Part shown: positions 18,293 through 27,031 of the stretch, one piece after another
Position numbering within the stretch: the first letter of the stretch is position 1
Layout: every line of letters begins with the position of its first letter
Origin: Acidobacteriota bacterium
GTDB lineage: Bacteria; Acidobacteriota; Holophagae; Acanthopleuribacterales; Acanthopleuribacteraceae
Assembly: GCA_020637335.1 (NCBI GenBank)
Contig: JACJWC010000007.1
Coordinates: 1 to 64,000 of the forward strand
Length of the DNA stretch: 64,000 bases
Direction: 5' to 3'
Notes under the pieces: model-generated
What the model was told of the DNA's origin: nothing
The model's database searches: none
What the model saw: the letters and a program-made list of their open reading frames with translations, nothing else
Position numbers and translations under genes: made by a program

Positions 18293-18322
18293 AAAACCAC
18301 AGAAAGCACAGAAATACACCGA
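18293..18322. repeat. Family C repeat fragment
   Basis: aaccacagaaagcacagaaatacaccgaat resembles the accacggaaagcacagaaacacacgga core repeated at 48170-49210. It is a short piece of the same dispersed family, in a 205-bp spacer without genes. Confidence 0.6.
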
Positions 18323-18458
18323 ATTTTGGCTGCAATTTGGCACACGTTTTTTAAAAACAATAAATCATTTGTTTTCAATGGATTTCAGAGGAACCAATTG
18401 TGAACAACCTTCTAGTCCCAATGCTCGTCAATCTTAAACGAGCGTTTAGCATTAGGTC

Positions 18459-19391
18459 TCAATGGTTATCCCAATAGTAAGCAACTGCCGAGAAGTTTAG
18501 GTTTTTCAAGTCTGGTTCACGAATAAAAAAAGTGCCCACCCCATTATCCCCCCACAATATTTCCTCCCGCCCAACCGGGCCACTCTCGATGTTAAGGAGC
18601 ACCATCCACTCATTTCGAGCTTTGAGTTCGGTTCTCGGGTCTCCACAAGTAAACCGACCATAACCGCCCAATTTGGCCAAATCTTCACTTGCGAGGAACC
18701 TGAAGAAATTATCCAAGTCATCCCATTCTTCATTGCCATGCTTGGCGAAAAATTCCTCAGGTGATACCCGAAGGTAATCCCAGAATCTGTAGTCCTCAAC
18801 ACCGCAATATTCTTCACCAATTTCAAATTCCAATTTCATAGGTGACATGATGGGTAGAATATCATCGAGAAGTTCTTCATCACCAATAGGTTGAGACTCC
18901 TGTTGGCACGCTTCAGCAGAAAAATACTGCACCTTAAAATAATCCTGTTTCTGCAAATGTTCAAAATACTCAAGAGGGACCCAGGGATCGCCAGAATAAT
19001 AATTGTTTTTTCCCCAAACATGTTCCTGATTTACATTTGAGGTTACGAAAATTTGTAGGATGCCCGATTGGGGAAAGGGTTCCAGATCGGGCACTTGTTC
19101 AAAATTAATCTGCACCAATAGAACCATTTTTTCACCCAACTTATTCCTCGGAAAGGCAACCCCTTTTGGCAAAAACGGCTTGCCCCTGAACTTGCTGTCC
19201 CGAATATCCATGGATTTCGCTAATTTTGGTTTGACTATGATAAATTTCATTTTGGATGGTTCAAGCGATGGCATGTATTCAGAAAAACGATGCGGAATTT
19301 TCTTGGGTTTTGGCTTTTCAATCCAAGGAGACATATCGAAACCACAATGCAATAAAAATAGGGAGAGGACAAAAATTGCAGATATTCGCAT
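18459..19391 (-). CDS. DUF1963 (YwqG-like) lipoprotein
   Basis: A 310-residue protein with a lipoprotein signal (MRISAIFVLSLFLLHC, lipobox Cys16). The mature part carries the DUF1963/YwqG blocks SKFRGKPFLPKGVAFPRN, LLVQINFEQVPDLEPFPQSG, LQIFV, and a C-terminal ILWGDNGVGTFFIREPDL, NFSAVAYYWDNH. The family is found in SMI1/YwqG toxin-immunity surroundings and as stand-alone proteins; its biochemical activity is unknown. This copy is AT-richer than its neighbours and has a secretion signal, unusual for the family. A GGAGG lies 10 bases before the ATG. It is flanked by gene-free repeat spacers on both sides. Confidence 0.8.
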   Translation of the reverse strand: MRISAIFVLSLFLLHCGFDMSPWIEKPKPKKIPHRFSEYMPSLEPSKMKFIIVKPKLAKSMDIRDSKFRGKPFLPKGVAFPRNKLGEKMVLLVQINFEQVPDLEPFPQSGILQIFVTSNVNQEHVWGKNNYYSGDPWVPLEYFEHLQKQDYFKVQYFSAEACQQESQPIGDEELLDDILPIMSPMKLEFEIGEEYCGVEDYRFWDYLRVSPEEFFAKHGNEEWDDLDNFFRFLASEDLAKLGGYGRFTCGDPRTELKARNEWMVLLNIESGPVGREEILWGDNGVGTFFIREPDLKNLNFSAVAYYWDNH

Positions 19392-19597
19392 TGATGATAA
19401 TCCTCCACATGTCTCGATGTATCTGATATACCCGAAAAATTATTGGGCAGGATCACCCAAAAACACAAGAAACAAGTAGCTAGAGGAACACAAATCCAGG
19501 GCTATCCATGTCAAAAACACATTAGAGCTTCTTAAACTTTTCCCAGAACCATTCTTTCCACGTCAACCCTCTCCACTTCCTTGTTTTCGAATTCTCA

Positions 19598-19698
19598 AGG
19601 AGGCCAGAGGCCGATTGACCCGTGAGCCCAGACCGACGACAGGAGGTGTGGGACCACAGGCTTTTGCGGCCCCAGAGCCCACCAGGGCGACTGAACCC
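19598..19698 (+). repeat. Dispersed repeat family A, copy 2
   Basis: Matches 2143-2240 across its length, including aggccagaggccgattga, gacaggaggtgtggg and agcccaccagggcgactgaa. The middle section differs from the other copies, as if the loop of a structured element. Confidence 0.8.
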
Positions 19699-19810
19699 TG
19701 ACAAATGCTCGAACGCCAATTTTTGTTTCCAACTGCGCACGTCGGGAATCGTGTCGACCTCAGGTAGCGGCCAAATATATTTCCACCTAATGGTCGGTTA
19801 CAAACCCTTT

Positions 19811-19867
19811 CGCGCACTTCGCGCTTTTCGCGGTTCTTTTCTTTTTAACCGCGAAAAACGCGAAACG
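19811..19867. repeat. Long imperfect inverted repeat
   Basis: cttcgcgcttttcgcggtt and aaccgcgaaaaacgcgaaacg form a long stem around a pyrimidine loop (cttttcttttt). It is a palindromic repeat of the kind found throughout this window. A terminator role is possible but no gene ends close by. Confidence 0.65.
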
Positions 19868-20282
19868 ACGCCAAATAATTGAATTGGGATGCGACCCCAT
19901 TCAAGCAAACGCCTGGTTTGAAACTTCCGTTCGTTCGGGTAACCAACCCGGGCCACATTTTTTCTGACTCACTTTGTAGCTTTTTGCTCGAGCACCCGTA
20001 GATTTCTGGCTGCCTGGGACAGAATTTGGACCGATGAGGCACCAATCGGTTCAGATGTCGCCCCATGTCTGTTTACGTTTTCCGGGGTTCAAATGGAGTC
20101 GCGCAGGTGCCAGACCGCTGGGCGGCTGTGTTTTAGTGACACAGCGCACCTAATGAGCCTGTAAGTCATTTATTATCAGAATGTTTCAGCCTGGTTTTCA
20201 GAAAAATTCAGGACTTTTCAGGGCTCCAGAAACCATGCTCAAAGGGACCACAGCGGTCAAACTCAAAAATTAGGAGCAAGCC

Positions 20283-21395
20283 ATGAAATCCCTGTTTATC
20301 TTATTCACCTTGACCAGCCTCAGCCTCTTTGGCGCGGCCAATATTAAAGCAACCGCCATCGCCTACAGCGCGAGTGGCCAAGCCAACACCCTTCAATTAG
20401 GCGACTGTAATACGGTATCGGTAACCGTGCGCAACTCGGGCAGCAGTAGTGGATCCGCATCCGTCACCTTATACATCGCCATGCCCAGCGGCCAGTACCA
20501 AAAATCGCAAAATGTTTCGGTTGGTGCCGGACGCACACAAACCGTTACTTTCACGGGAATTTCCCTCAAACAATCGGGCAATTACGGCCTCAAGGCCTGG
20601 TGTGGCACCGATATCAAATCGGCCGTTCATCGCAACGCCTTTGCCTCAAAGAAGTGTGCCCAGGGCGGCGACCAACCCGACCTCGCACCTCAACCGCCGC
20701 GTTTCGCAACACCGGCCAAAATCGGTTACTGCAGCGCACCCTATATTTCCCTGCGCAATAACGGAACTGTTGCAGCCAACGGCAATATTCGCGCCTTGGT
20801 CAGCGTTCAGCAAGGTTCCACAACCATTTGGCAACAAGTTGTTTTATTCGGCAGTATTGCAGCGGGTGCAAAAAGCGAGGTTCAGGTCGAAGGCATGCAT
20901 TTCCCAAGTGCGGGTAGCTATACCGTCCGTATCGAAGCCGATGACATCAATGCCGTTGCCGAATCCAATGAAGGCAACAATGTCCGCACGAGCAGTGTCA
21001 GTGTGAGTCAGGATTGTGGCGCACAAGGCACCAACATTCCCGACCTGATCCCCATGACTATGATTTTCAACGATGGCGGCGCCAAAGCCGGTTATTGTTC
21101 CTCAGCCAACCTGGCCATCAAAAACATCGGTGGTGGCACCGTTCAGGGAACGGTTCGCATGATGTTTAAAGTCAAGCAGAACGGTCAAACCATTCACCAG
21201 CAAACGGTTCTGTTTCCGGGTCCAATCCCGGCCAATGGTTTTTCCAATGCAACGGCTGTCAACATCCATTTCCCATCTACCGGGACCTTCCAAATCGAAC
21301 GCTTTGTCGACGATTTGAACCAGGTCAACGAAGGTGCCTTTGAAGGCAACAACATCAAAGAAAGCAATGTGAACGTGCAGAGCAACTGCAATTAA
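20283..21395 (+). CDS. Secreted protein with three CARDB-type domains
   Basis: A 370-residue protein with a signal peptide (MKSLFILFTLTSLSLFGAA). Three CARDB-like beta-sandwich repeats follow. Each has the cysteine-bearing opening (LQLGDCNTVSV, KIGYCSAPYISL, KAGYCSSANLAI), then the RNSG/RNNG/KNIGGG turn and the closing SAGSYTVRIEADD, NAVAESNEGNN type strand; the second and third are best preserved (repeat 2 about 135-245, repeat 3 about 250-365). A second cysteine per repeat (CAQGG, CGAQG, SNCN) probably forms a disulphide. CARDB domains act as adhesion or spacer modules in surface proteins. No enzyme or anchor domain is present, so it is probably released or assembled. AGGAG precedes the ATG by 5 bases. 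Confidence 0.85.
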   Translation: MKSLFILFTLTSLSLFGAANIKATAIAYSASGQANTLQLGDCNTVSVTVRNSGSSSGSASVTLYIAMPSGQYQKSQNVSVGAGRTQTVTFTGISLKQSGNYGLKAWCGTDIKSAVHRNAFASKKCAQGGDQPDLAPQPPRFATPAKIGYCSAPYISLRNNGTVAANGNIRALVSVQQGSTTIWQQVVLFGSIAAGAKSEVQVEGMHFPSAGSYTVRIEADDINAVAESNEGNNVRTSSVSVSQDCGAQGTNIPDLIPMTMIFNDGGAKAGYCSSANLAIKNIGGGTVQGTVRMMFKVKQNGQTIHQQTVLFPGPIPANGFSNATAVNIHFPSTGTFQIERFVDDLNQVNEGAFEGNNIKESNVNVQSNCN

Positions 21396-21442
21396 TTGAA
21401 GCTTTCCAAAGCGAATTCCTTAGGGCGCCACCGCAAGTGACA

Positions 21443-21540
21443 GCCCGCAGGGCGACAGGTCAGAACCCAGGGTGACACGCGCAGCGCGGAACCCTGGGTC
21501 GCATCCCCTCAAAAGTGCAGAGCCCGGATGGGCGGCAGGG
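21443..21540 (+). repeat. Dispersed repeat family B, copy 2
   Basis: Nearly the same sequence as 46465-46564: a gcccgcagggcgacagg opening, CCCAGGGT...ACCCTGGG stem around gacacgcgcagcgcgga, and a closing cagagcccggatgggcggcag. It lies between the CARDB gene and the hydrogenase cluster. Confidence 0.8.
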
Positions 21541-21599
21541 ATTTAATCTTTGGCCTGTGATCGCCTCTTATTTCGAGGTTTCGCCTGATTCCCTTTCGC

Positions 21600-21690
21600 C
21601 CTTGCGGGCTCCTTCAACATGATAGGCTTTTCCCTAGGTTCCTCGCACTGCTCGTCACCCAGGGATTTAGTCTTTTGCCCTCCGGGCAGA
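21600..21690 (-). repeat. Degenerate inverted family B copy
   Basis: The minus strand reads gcccggagggcaaaag, ccctgggtgacgagcagtgcg and cccgcaagggcgaaagg, recognisably the same order of blocks as family B but diverged and in opposite orientation to the copy 60 bp away. Confidence 0.55.
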
Positions 21691-21711
21691 TCGCAAAAAA
21701 TGTCCAAACGG

Positions 21712-22218
21712 CTAGGGCGCCACCGCAAGTGGCGCCTTACTTGTTATGAATTCAGCATTGACCATTTCGACAACACGCTGTGCTGCGGCTGCAATCGGTT
21801 CAGACAGCTCCACGGACAATCCGGACATCAGCTGAATCGAAATGGTGATAAGGACCACCGGCACCCTTTGACCAATGAGATGCAAGGCGTCGAGCATGTC
21901 TTTAATCCCAATGTCGTGGGCGGAAAGTGTGTTGGGATAATCCTCGGCGAACTGGGGTTCAATGCGCTGAATCGTGCCTTCCGGCCGGCCATCCATGGTG
22001 GCATCAATAAACACAATGCGATGCGCCTGGCAGAGCGGGCCCAACAGGTGAAATCCGCCCGTGCCCCCGTCTAGGGTTTCAACACCAATCGGCAGCTGGC
22101 CACCTTCCAGTTCACGGACAATGTGCACACCCACCCCTTCATCGCCCAAAAGGACATTGCCCAATCCAACAATCAAGGTCTCAAAAGGAGTCGGGTTTAA
22201 TCCGGTCTTCGCGTTCAA
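21712..22218 (-). CDS. hyaD: [NiFe]-hydrogenase maturation protease
   Basis: About 168 residues. It removes the C-terminal extension of the hydrogenase large subunit after nickel insertion. The HyaD/HybD fold signature is clear: TLIVGLGNVLLGDEGVGVHIV with nickel-sensing Glu27, VFIDATMDG with Asp72, and TLSAHDIG with His101. The frame is open to 22398, but that stretch belongs to the cytochrome gene, which it overlaps. A TTG at 22216-22218 with GGGGTGG upstream gives the best start, 38 bp inside the cytochrome gene; a later TTG is also possible. The last codons lie in a perfect hairpin, GGCGCCAC-CGCAA-GTGGCGCC (21716-21736), whose left arm also occurs at 21422, so the C-terminus seems to have been altered by a repeat. 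Last gene of the hydrogenase operon. Symbol by function, not by alignment. Confidence 0.85.
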   Translation of the reverse strand: MNAKTGLNPTPFETLIVGLGNVLLGDEGVGVHIVRELEGGQLPIGVETLDGGTGGFHLLGPLCQAHRIVFIDATMDGRPEGTIQRIEPQFAEDYPNTLSAHDIGIKDMLDALHLIGQRVPVVLITISIQLMSGLSVELSEPIAAAAQRVVEMVNAEFITSKAPLAVAP

Positions 22219-22879
22219 ATTTCCACCCCCCAACAATCGAGGACGCGGTTCCGCGCCCTTCGACGTAGTCGTGATAAAAAACGATATAGATATGCACCAC
22301 AATAAACACGATAAAGAACCACATCGCGCCGTGGTGCCAAACGCGGGTAACGCCATCACTGCCAAATAATGGAACCACCCAAGCAAACAGGCCGGCAAAC
22401 CAGCTTTTGCTCATGGCCGCGTATAAACCAAATCCAGTCAGGATTTGGAAAATGCCAACCAAAAACAGGCAGAAATAAGACAACCCGGCCAACATGTTAT
22501 GGCCAAGACTGATCTTGCCTTTCTCCTTGATCTGCAAAATATCCACAGTCAAAACATCCATCAAATCATGGCGTTGGACCTTCTTCAAAGGCAAGAAGGT
22601 ACGCCAATTGGCAAATCGATTGCCGACAAAACTCCAATAAAGGCGCATAAGGAAATTAAAGAGGAACAGGTAGGCAAAAGCGAAATGGATAAACCGCACC
22701 GTTCCAAACCAATATTGTTGATAAGCTTCGGGGCTACGGAACAGGGTAAGCGGATGGCCAATCAGATAACCGGTTACAATTAATACCGTTATACATAGCG
22801 CATTTACCCAGTGAAATAGGCGAACCGGCATTTCCCATACGTAAATGCGTTTGTAGTTGGGCGCAGCAAGGGTGTTCAT
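22181..22879 (-). CDS. hyaC: Hydrogenase b-type cytochrome subunit
   Basis: A 232-residue membrane protein that anchors the hydrogenase dimer and passes its electrons to the quinone pool. Four membrane helices are visible, with the family's histidines: MPVRLFHWVNALCI, VRFIHFAFAYLF, TRVWHHGAMWFF and FIVVHIYIVFYHDYV, which supply the two haem b ligand pairs. The GYYIG-like turn of the first helix reads VTGYLIGHPL. It follows the large subunit by 9 bp and overlaps the protease gene, so it is cotranscribed. Length and order match the Hya/Hup/Mbh operons. Confidence 0.93.
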   Translation of the reverse strand: MNTLAAPNYKRIYVWEMPVRLFHWVNALCITVLIVTGYLIGHPLTLFRSPEAYQQYWFGTVRFIHFAFAYLFLFNFLMRLYWSFVGNRFANWRTFLPLKKVQRHDLMDVLTVDILQIKEKGKISLGHNMLAGLSYFCLFLVGIFQILTGFGLYAAMSKSWFAGLFAWVVPLFGSDGVTRVWHHGAMWFFIVFIVVHIYIVFYHDYVEGRGTASSIVGGWKFEREDRIKPDSF

Positions 22880-22888
22880 AAAACCTCC

Positions 22889-24607
22889 TCAAGCTTCGAG
22901 GCGAACCTGGTGCACATGATTGCCAGCCGGATCGTAGAGGTGAACGGCGCAAGCCAAACAAGGATCAAAGGAGTGGATGGTGCGCAACAGTTCCAAGGGT
23001 TGGTCCAAATTGGCAACCGGTGTTCCTATCAGTGCGGATTCATAGGCCGAGAGTTGGCCTTGCGGGTCACGCGGTGAGGCGTTCCAGGTGGTGGGTACAA
23101 CCAGCTGATAATTGTCGATTTTGCGATCTTTGATACGGATCCAATGGGCCAGCGCACCCCGCGGTGCTTCGGACATTCCGACCCCTTCGCATTCTTGGGG
23201 CCAGCTGGAAGGTTCCCAGCGTTCCTGGGTGAAGGTCGAGGTGTCGCCGGCCTTGATATTGGCGACCAACTCGTCGTAGAAACCTTTCATCCATTGCACA
23301 ACCAGACGGGTTTCCAACCCACGAGCGGCTGTGCGACCCAAGGTTGAGAACAGCGCTTCTACACCTACACCCAACCTACCCAATGCTTCGTGAACCACTT
23401 CCTTGACGTCTTCCAGACCGCGTCCATAAGCCACCAACATTCGCGCCAAAGGCCCGACTTCCATGGGATGATCATTCCAACGCGGGGTTTTGAGCCAGGA
23501 ATATTTCTGATCGACATCCAGGTGCTCGTAAGGCGGCTTGGGACCGGTGTAATTGAATTCGGTTTCGCCCTGCCAGGGATGTAGGCCCACATCATCACCG
23601 CCCTGATAGCGGTACCAGGAACGCGAGATGTATTCCTTAATTTGCGAATCGTCTTTTCCATCCACTTCATGGATTTCGTTCAGGTTGCGATTCAGGATGG
23701 CACCGCTGGGGAACTTGTAATGGTCGCGATCCCCGTAAAAGGTGGTCGGTAAGTCGCCATAAACCAGATAATTGGAAAGTCCACCGCCGATGCCGGCCCA
23801 ATCCTTGTAGAAACTGGCAATCGCCATCAGGTCGGGGATGTACATTTGCTCAACGACTTCAATGGCGCCCTTGATCAAATGACCGACGTGGTTCAAGCGT
23901 TCGTTGTTAATGGCATTGACTTCATTGATATTGATCGAACAGGGTACACCGCCTACCAGGTAGTTGGGATGCGGGTTCTTGCCACCGAAAATGGCGTGAA
24001 TTTTCACCAGTTCCTTCTGCCATTCCAATGCTTCCAGGTAATGGGCCACCGCCAGCAAATTGGCGACGGGCGGTAATTTGTACTGCGGATGACCCCAATA
24101 CCCATTTTTGAAAATGCCCAATTGGCCGCTTTGGACAAAGGTTTTGAGCCGGTTCTGGACATCGGCGAAGTAATGTTTGGAGGTTTTGGGCCAGCGACTG
24201 ATGGATTTTGCCAGTTCGGAGGTTTCAGCAGGATCAGCACTGAGTGCGCTGACCACATCGACCCAATCCAATGCGTGCAGATGATAGAAATGCACCACGT
24301 GGTCCTGGACCAGTTGGGTGCAGAACATCAAGTTGCGAATCAGTTCGGCGTTTTTGGGCACCTGAATCGCAAGCGCATCTTCCACGCTCCGAACCGAGGC
24401 CAGCGCATGCACGGTCGTACACACACCGCAGGCGCGTTCGACAAAGGCCCAGGCATCGCGCGGGTCGCGGCCACGCAGGATGATTTCAAAGCCTCGCACC
24501 ATGGTTCCGGCGCTGTAGGCATCGGTGATGACACCATTTTCGACAGTAGCTTCAATGCGTAAATGGCCTTCTATGCGGGTAATCGGATCAACAACAATGC
24601 GTGTCAT
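22889..24607 (-). CDS. hyaB: [NiFe]-hydrogenase large subunit, group 1
   Basis: A 572-residue catalytic subunit that binds the NiFe(CN)2CO centre and splits H2. The N-terminal nickel motif is RACGVCTTVHA (Cys60, Cys63) and the C-terminal one DPCLACAVH (Cys550, Cys553). The protease is expected to cut after His556 and remove LYDPAGNHVHQVRLEA, 16 residues. Between them lie the typical VQDHVVHFYHLHALDWVDVV and GGKNPHPNYLVGGVPCSIN blocks, closest in memory to membrane-bound uptake hydrogenases such as Ralstonia MBH. Start at 24607 is chosen because GGAGG lies 6 bases before it; the frame is open 5 residues further, overlapping the small-subunit stop. Gap to the small-subunit gene is 11 bp. Confidence 0.96.
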   Translation of the reverse strand: MTRIVVDPITRIEGHLRIEATVENGVITDAYSAGTMVRGFEIILRGRDPRDAWAFVERACGVCTTVHALASVRSVEDALAIQVPKNAELIRNLMFCTQLVQDHVVHFYHLHALDWVDVVSALSADPAETSELAKSISRWPKTSKHYFADVQNRLKTFVQSGQLGIFKNGYWGHPQYKLPPVANLLAVAHYLEALEWQKELVKIHAIFGGKNPHPNYLVGGVPCSININEVNAINNERLNHVGHLIKGAIEVVEQMYIPDLMAIASFYKDWAGIGGGLSNYLVYGDLPTTFYGDRDHYKFPSGAILNRNLNEIHEVDGKDDSQIKEYISRSWYRYQGGDDVGLHPWQGETEFNYTGPKPPYEHLDVDQKYSWLKTPRWNDHPMEVGPLARMLVAYGRGLEDVKEVVHEALGRLGVGVEALFSTLGRTAARGLETRLVVQWMKGFYDELVANIKAGDTSTFTQERWEPSSWPQECEGVGMSEAPRGALAHWIRIKDRKIDNYQLVVPTTWNASPRDPQGQLSAYESALIGTPVANLDQPLELLRTIHSFDPCLACAVHLYDPAGNHVHQVRLEA

Positions 24608-24618
24608 GGGGCGCCTCC

Positions 24619-25719
24619 TCAAACTTCCCTGGGCATATCAGCGGATTCGTGTTGGGTCTCGTCAATCACCCGTCGTTTGCGAATGTTGGTCAAAACGGCA
24701 TGGGCAGCCACACCTGCAACGGTTGCAGAACCGGCGATCAGGCCGACCTTGTCAGCCGTGGCTTCAATACCAAAACCCGGGAAATTGGCCAGGTGTTGAT
24801 AAAAAGGGCCGTTGTCCCAAAAGCCATCCTCGCTGCAACCAATACAGCCATGGCCGGATTGGATCGGGAAGCTGGTGCCTTCATTCCACTTGGTCACGCC
24901 GCAGGCGTTGTAGGTGACCGGACCACGACAGCCCATCTTGTAGAGGCAATACCCTTTACGGGCATTTTCATCATCCCAATTCTCAACGAACAGACCCGCA
25001 TCGAAGTAGGGTCGGCGGTAGCAGGTATCGTGAACCCTTCGGGAATAAAACTCACGCGGTCTTCCCTTGCGATCCAAATCGGGAACCCGGCCAAAGACCA
25101 AAAGGTGGGTTACGACTGAAGTCATTACGTCGGCGATCGGCGGACAGCCCGGCACGTTAATCACCGGACCGTGCAGGATTTTGTGGATCGGGGTGGCGTT
25201 GGTCGGATTGGGCCGGGCAGCCTGAATACAGCCATTGCTTGCACAAGAACCCCAAGCAACAACAGCGGCCGCGTGTTTGGCACTTTCCTTTAAAATATCC
25301 TCTGCAGACTGGCCGGCCACCGTGCAGTAAATTCCGCCATCTTTCATGGGCACAGAACCTTCCACCAAGAGCACGTATTCACCCGGAAAATCGCGGATGG
25401 TCTCGTGCAGGCAGGCTTCGGCTTGGAAGCCGGAGGCAGCTTGCAAGGTTTGCGAGTAGTCCAGACTCAAAGTGTCGAGCACAACATCGGCCACAATCGG
25501 GTGGGAAGCGCGCAAAAAGCTCTCGCTACAACAGGTACACTCCTGAAAATGGAGCCAGACGACAGGCGGGCGCGGTTTTTTCTCCATCGACTCCACCACT
25601 TGACCGTAAGCGGCATAGTCCAAGCCGGACAAAGCGGCGGCATAAGTACAAAACTGAAGAAAATCCCTGCGCGAATAGCCTTTTTGGGCCATGATTTGCC
25701 ATATCGATGCGTTCGTCAT
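24619..25719 (-). CDS. hyaA: [NiFe]-hydrogenase small subunit, six-cysteine (oxygen-tolerant) type
   Basis: About 366 residues. It carries the three iron-sulphur clusters that take electrons from the active site. A Tat signal is present (YSRRDFLQFCTYAAALSGL, residues 15-33). The proximal cluster region has ECTCCSES (Cys61, Cys63, Cys64), AWGSCASNGCIQA (two Cys) and VPGCPP, giving six cysteines instead of the usual four. This is the pattern of the [4Fe-3S] cluster of oxygen-tolerant group 1d enzymes. Medial and distal cluster ligands follow (DTCYRRPYFDAG, GYCLYKMGCRGP, NACG, GHGCIGCSEDGFWD). A C-terminal helix (GLIAGSATVAGVAAHAVL) anchors it on the periplasmic face. Of two adjacent ATGs, 25719 has the better spacing (6) from AAGGAG. 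First structural gene; a promoter is expected in the 160 bp upstream. Confidence 0.96.
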   Translation of the reverse strand: MTNASIWQIMAQKGYSRRDFLQFCTYAAALSGLDYAAYGQVVESMEKKPRPPVVWLHFQECTCCSESFLRASHPIVADVVLDTLSLDYSQTLQAASGFQAEACLHETIRDFPGEYVLLVEGSVPMKDGGIYCTVAGQSAEDILKESAKHAAAVVAWGSCASNGCIQAARPNPTNATPIHKILHGPVINVPGCPPIADVMTSVVTHLLVFGRVPDLDRKGRPREFYSRRVHDTCYRRPYFDAGLFVENWDDENARKGYCLYKMGCRGPVTYNACGVTKWNEGTSFPIQSGHGCIGCSEDGFWDNGPFYQHLANFPGFGIEATADKVGLIAGSATVAGVAAHAVLTNIRKRRVIDETQHESADMPREV

Positions 25720-25879
25720 CATCGGCTCCTTCCGGACCAAGTCCAATGAAATCGGAGAATCCCATCCGGAAAGTTAGGTCCTGCTAACACAAAATTCAAG
25801 AGTAGTGAATCATTTATTCCAGTAAATTTTCACCTGTATTTGCAAGACGCTATGAATAAAAGGATTGATTAGTCTTTTT
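25720..25879 (-). promoter_or_regulatory. Probable promoter region of the hydrogenase structural operon
   Basis: A 160-bp AT-rich gap between hypB and hyaA on the same strand, much larger than the other gaps in the cluster. It probably carries a separate hyaA promoter, since structural genes are usually made in far larger amounts than hyp products. No consensus or operator could be assigned with confidence. Confidence 0.4.
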
Positions 25880-26608
25880 TTAGGGCCTGACTTTAGCTTT
25901 AATGTAGGGGATCAGGTCCGCCAGGCCCTGGCCCGTTTTGGCGGAGAGGCTGAGTACCTTTAAGTCAGGGTTGATTTGCTGGGCGTAACCCACGCACCTC
26001 TCCAGCTCAAAATCGACGTAGGGCAGCAGGTCAATCTTACTGATCAGCAAGAGGTCTGCACAGCGCATCATATTGGGATATTTGAGCGGTTTATCGTCGC
26101 CTTCGGTCACGCTGATCATGGCAATGCGCCGGCTTTCACCCAAGTCAAAGTCAGCGGGACAGGCCAAGTTGCCCACATTTTCGATGACGAGCAGATCCGG
26201 TGGCGGTTGCGGCATTTGGTGCAGGGCGTGATGCACCATTTCCGCATCGAGGTGACAGGCTTGACCGGTTTGAACTTGAAGCGCAGATATGCCACAGCGT
26301 TTTAATCGATCGGCATCCAAAGCCCCATTTAAATCTCCTTCAATCACCCAGACTTGACCCAATTTTGGCGCAAGCCGCTCAAGCAGAAGCGTTTTTCCTG
26401 AACCGGGTGCACTCATAAGGTTGATGCACGACACGCCCATTTCGGCCAAATGCGCGCGGTTATGTTCGGCAATCTGGTCGTTATAAGCGAGTAACTGGGC
26501 CTGTTGATCCGGACTGCTGTGATGGAACCCGTTGAGCTTAACCGGGTGGTGAAGATGATCGGCAACCAAAAAGGAGGAAGAATCGGAGCACCCACAATCG
26601 CGACACAT
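25880..26608 (-). CDS. hypB: Hydrogenase nickel-insertion GTPase HypB
   Basis: About 242 residues. GTP hydrolysis drives nickel transfer from HypA/HypB into the large subunit. It starts MCRDCGCS, the N-terminal high-affinity nickel motif CxxCGC, then has a few histidines (HLHH, HH) that are fewer than in His-rich storage types. The G domain follows with P-loop SAPGSGKT (66-73), the ENVGNLACP block and SKIDLLPY (G4-like). The metal site in the G domain is visible as Cys-His in QACHLDAE plus Cys in NLACPADF. The start at 26608 is fixed by the nickel motif. It is the first gene of the minus-strand hydrogenase cluster, 160 bp before hyaA, and divergent from hypA. Confidence 0.94.
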   Translation of the reverse strand: MCRDCGCSDSSSFLVADHLHHPVKLNGFHHSSPDQQAQLLAYNDQIAEHNRAHLAEMGVSCINLMSAPGSGKTLLLERLAPKLGQVWVIEGDLNGALDADRLKRCGISALQVQTGQACHLDAEMVHHALHQMPQPPPDLLVIENVGNLACPADFDLGESRRIAMISVTEGDDKPLKYPNMMRCADLLLISKIDLLPYVDFELERCVGYAQQINPDLKVLSLSAKTGQGLADLIPYIKAKVRP

Positions 26609-26692
26609 AAAAACTCCAAAAAGCACTGGCAAAAGTTTGGCCAGGGCTTATATTGCAATATAGATCCGAATTAAAGGATCCGCTACTCAGCT
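26609..26692. promoter_or_regulatory. Divergent hypB / hypA promoter region
   Basis: 84 bp between the starts of hypB (minus) and hypA (plus), including a TATTGCAATATA near-palindrome at 26650-26661. Both halves of the maturation set must be started from here. The palindrome could be a regulator site; this is only suggestive. Confidence 0.4.
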
Positions 26693-27031
26693 ATGCATGA
26701 ATTTTCGGTCGCTCAACAATTGGTCCTGGCAGCGAGCCAGGCGGTTCCACGTCCAGAATTGGTACGTGAGGTCGGGGTTCGTGTCGGCCTACTCAGCGGC
26801 CTGGTCAGCGAAAGTCTGGCCTTTGGATTTGAAGCGGCGAAACAACATTCCGCCATCCCCCAAGCAGTTCTCAAGATTCAGGTCGCGTACCGATCGGGAT
26901 TTTGTCCTGCCTGCAATCTGACTTTTGAGCATGCCCACTTCTGGGCGCCCTGCCCAAAATGCGGCAGCCAAGACACTCAAAACCAGGGCGGAGACGATGT
27001 GCAATTGGCCTACTTGGAGGTCGATGAATGA
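26693..27031 (+). CDS. hypA: Hydrogenase nickel metallochaperone HypA
   Basis: A 112-residue chaperone that carries nickel to the large subunit with HypB. The N-terminal MHE nickel site is intact (His2, Glu3). The zinc site has two CxxC pairs, Cys71/Cys74 (FCPACNL) and Cys87/Cys90 (PCPKCGS). Size is normal. It overlaps the next gene by 4 bp (ATGA), so the two are translationally coupled, opening a seven-gene plus-strand operon. Confidence 0.95.
   Translation: MHEFSVAQQLVLAASQAVPRPELVREVGVRVGLLSGLVSESLAFGFEAAKQHSAIPQAVLKIQVAYRSGFCPACNLTFEHAHFWAPCPKCGSQDTQNQGGDDVQLAYLEVDE

Larger units (their letters stand above)
19392..20282. other. Gene-free repeat-bearing spacer
   Basis: About 890 bp without a believable gene on either strand. 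It holds the family A repeat at 19598-19698 and the long imperfect hairpin at 19811-19867, and a cgttcgggtaaccaacccggg hairpin near 19932-19952. The last 60 bases lead to the CARDB gene, with AGGAG at 20273-20277. Confidence 0.6.

Noticed and set aside
21396..21711. A gene between CARDB and the hydrogenase operon
   Set aside because: The frames coincide with family B repeats in both directions.
26650..26661. TATTGCAATATA as a defined regulator site
   Set aside because: Short AT-rich near-palindromes occur often in promoters; only noted within the divergent region.
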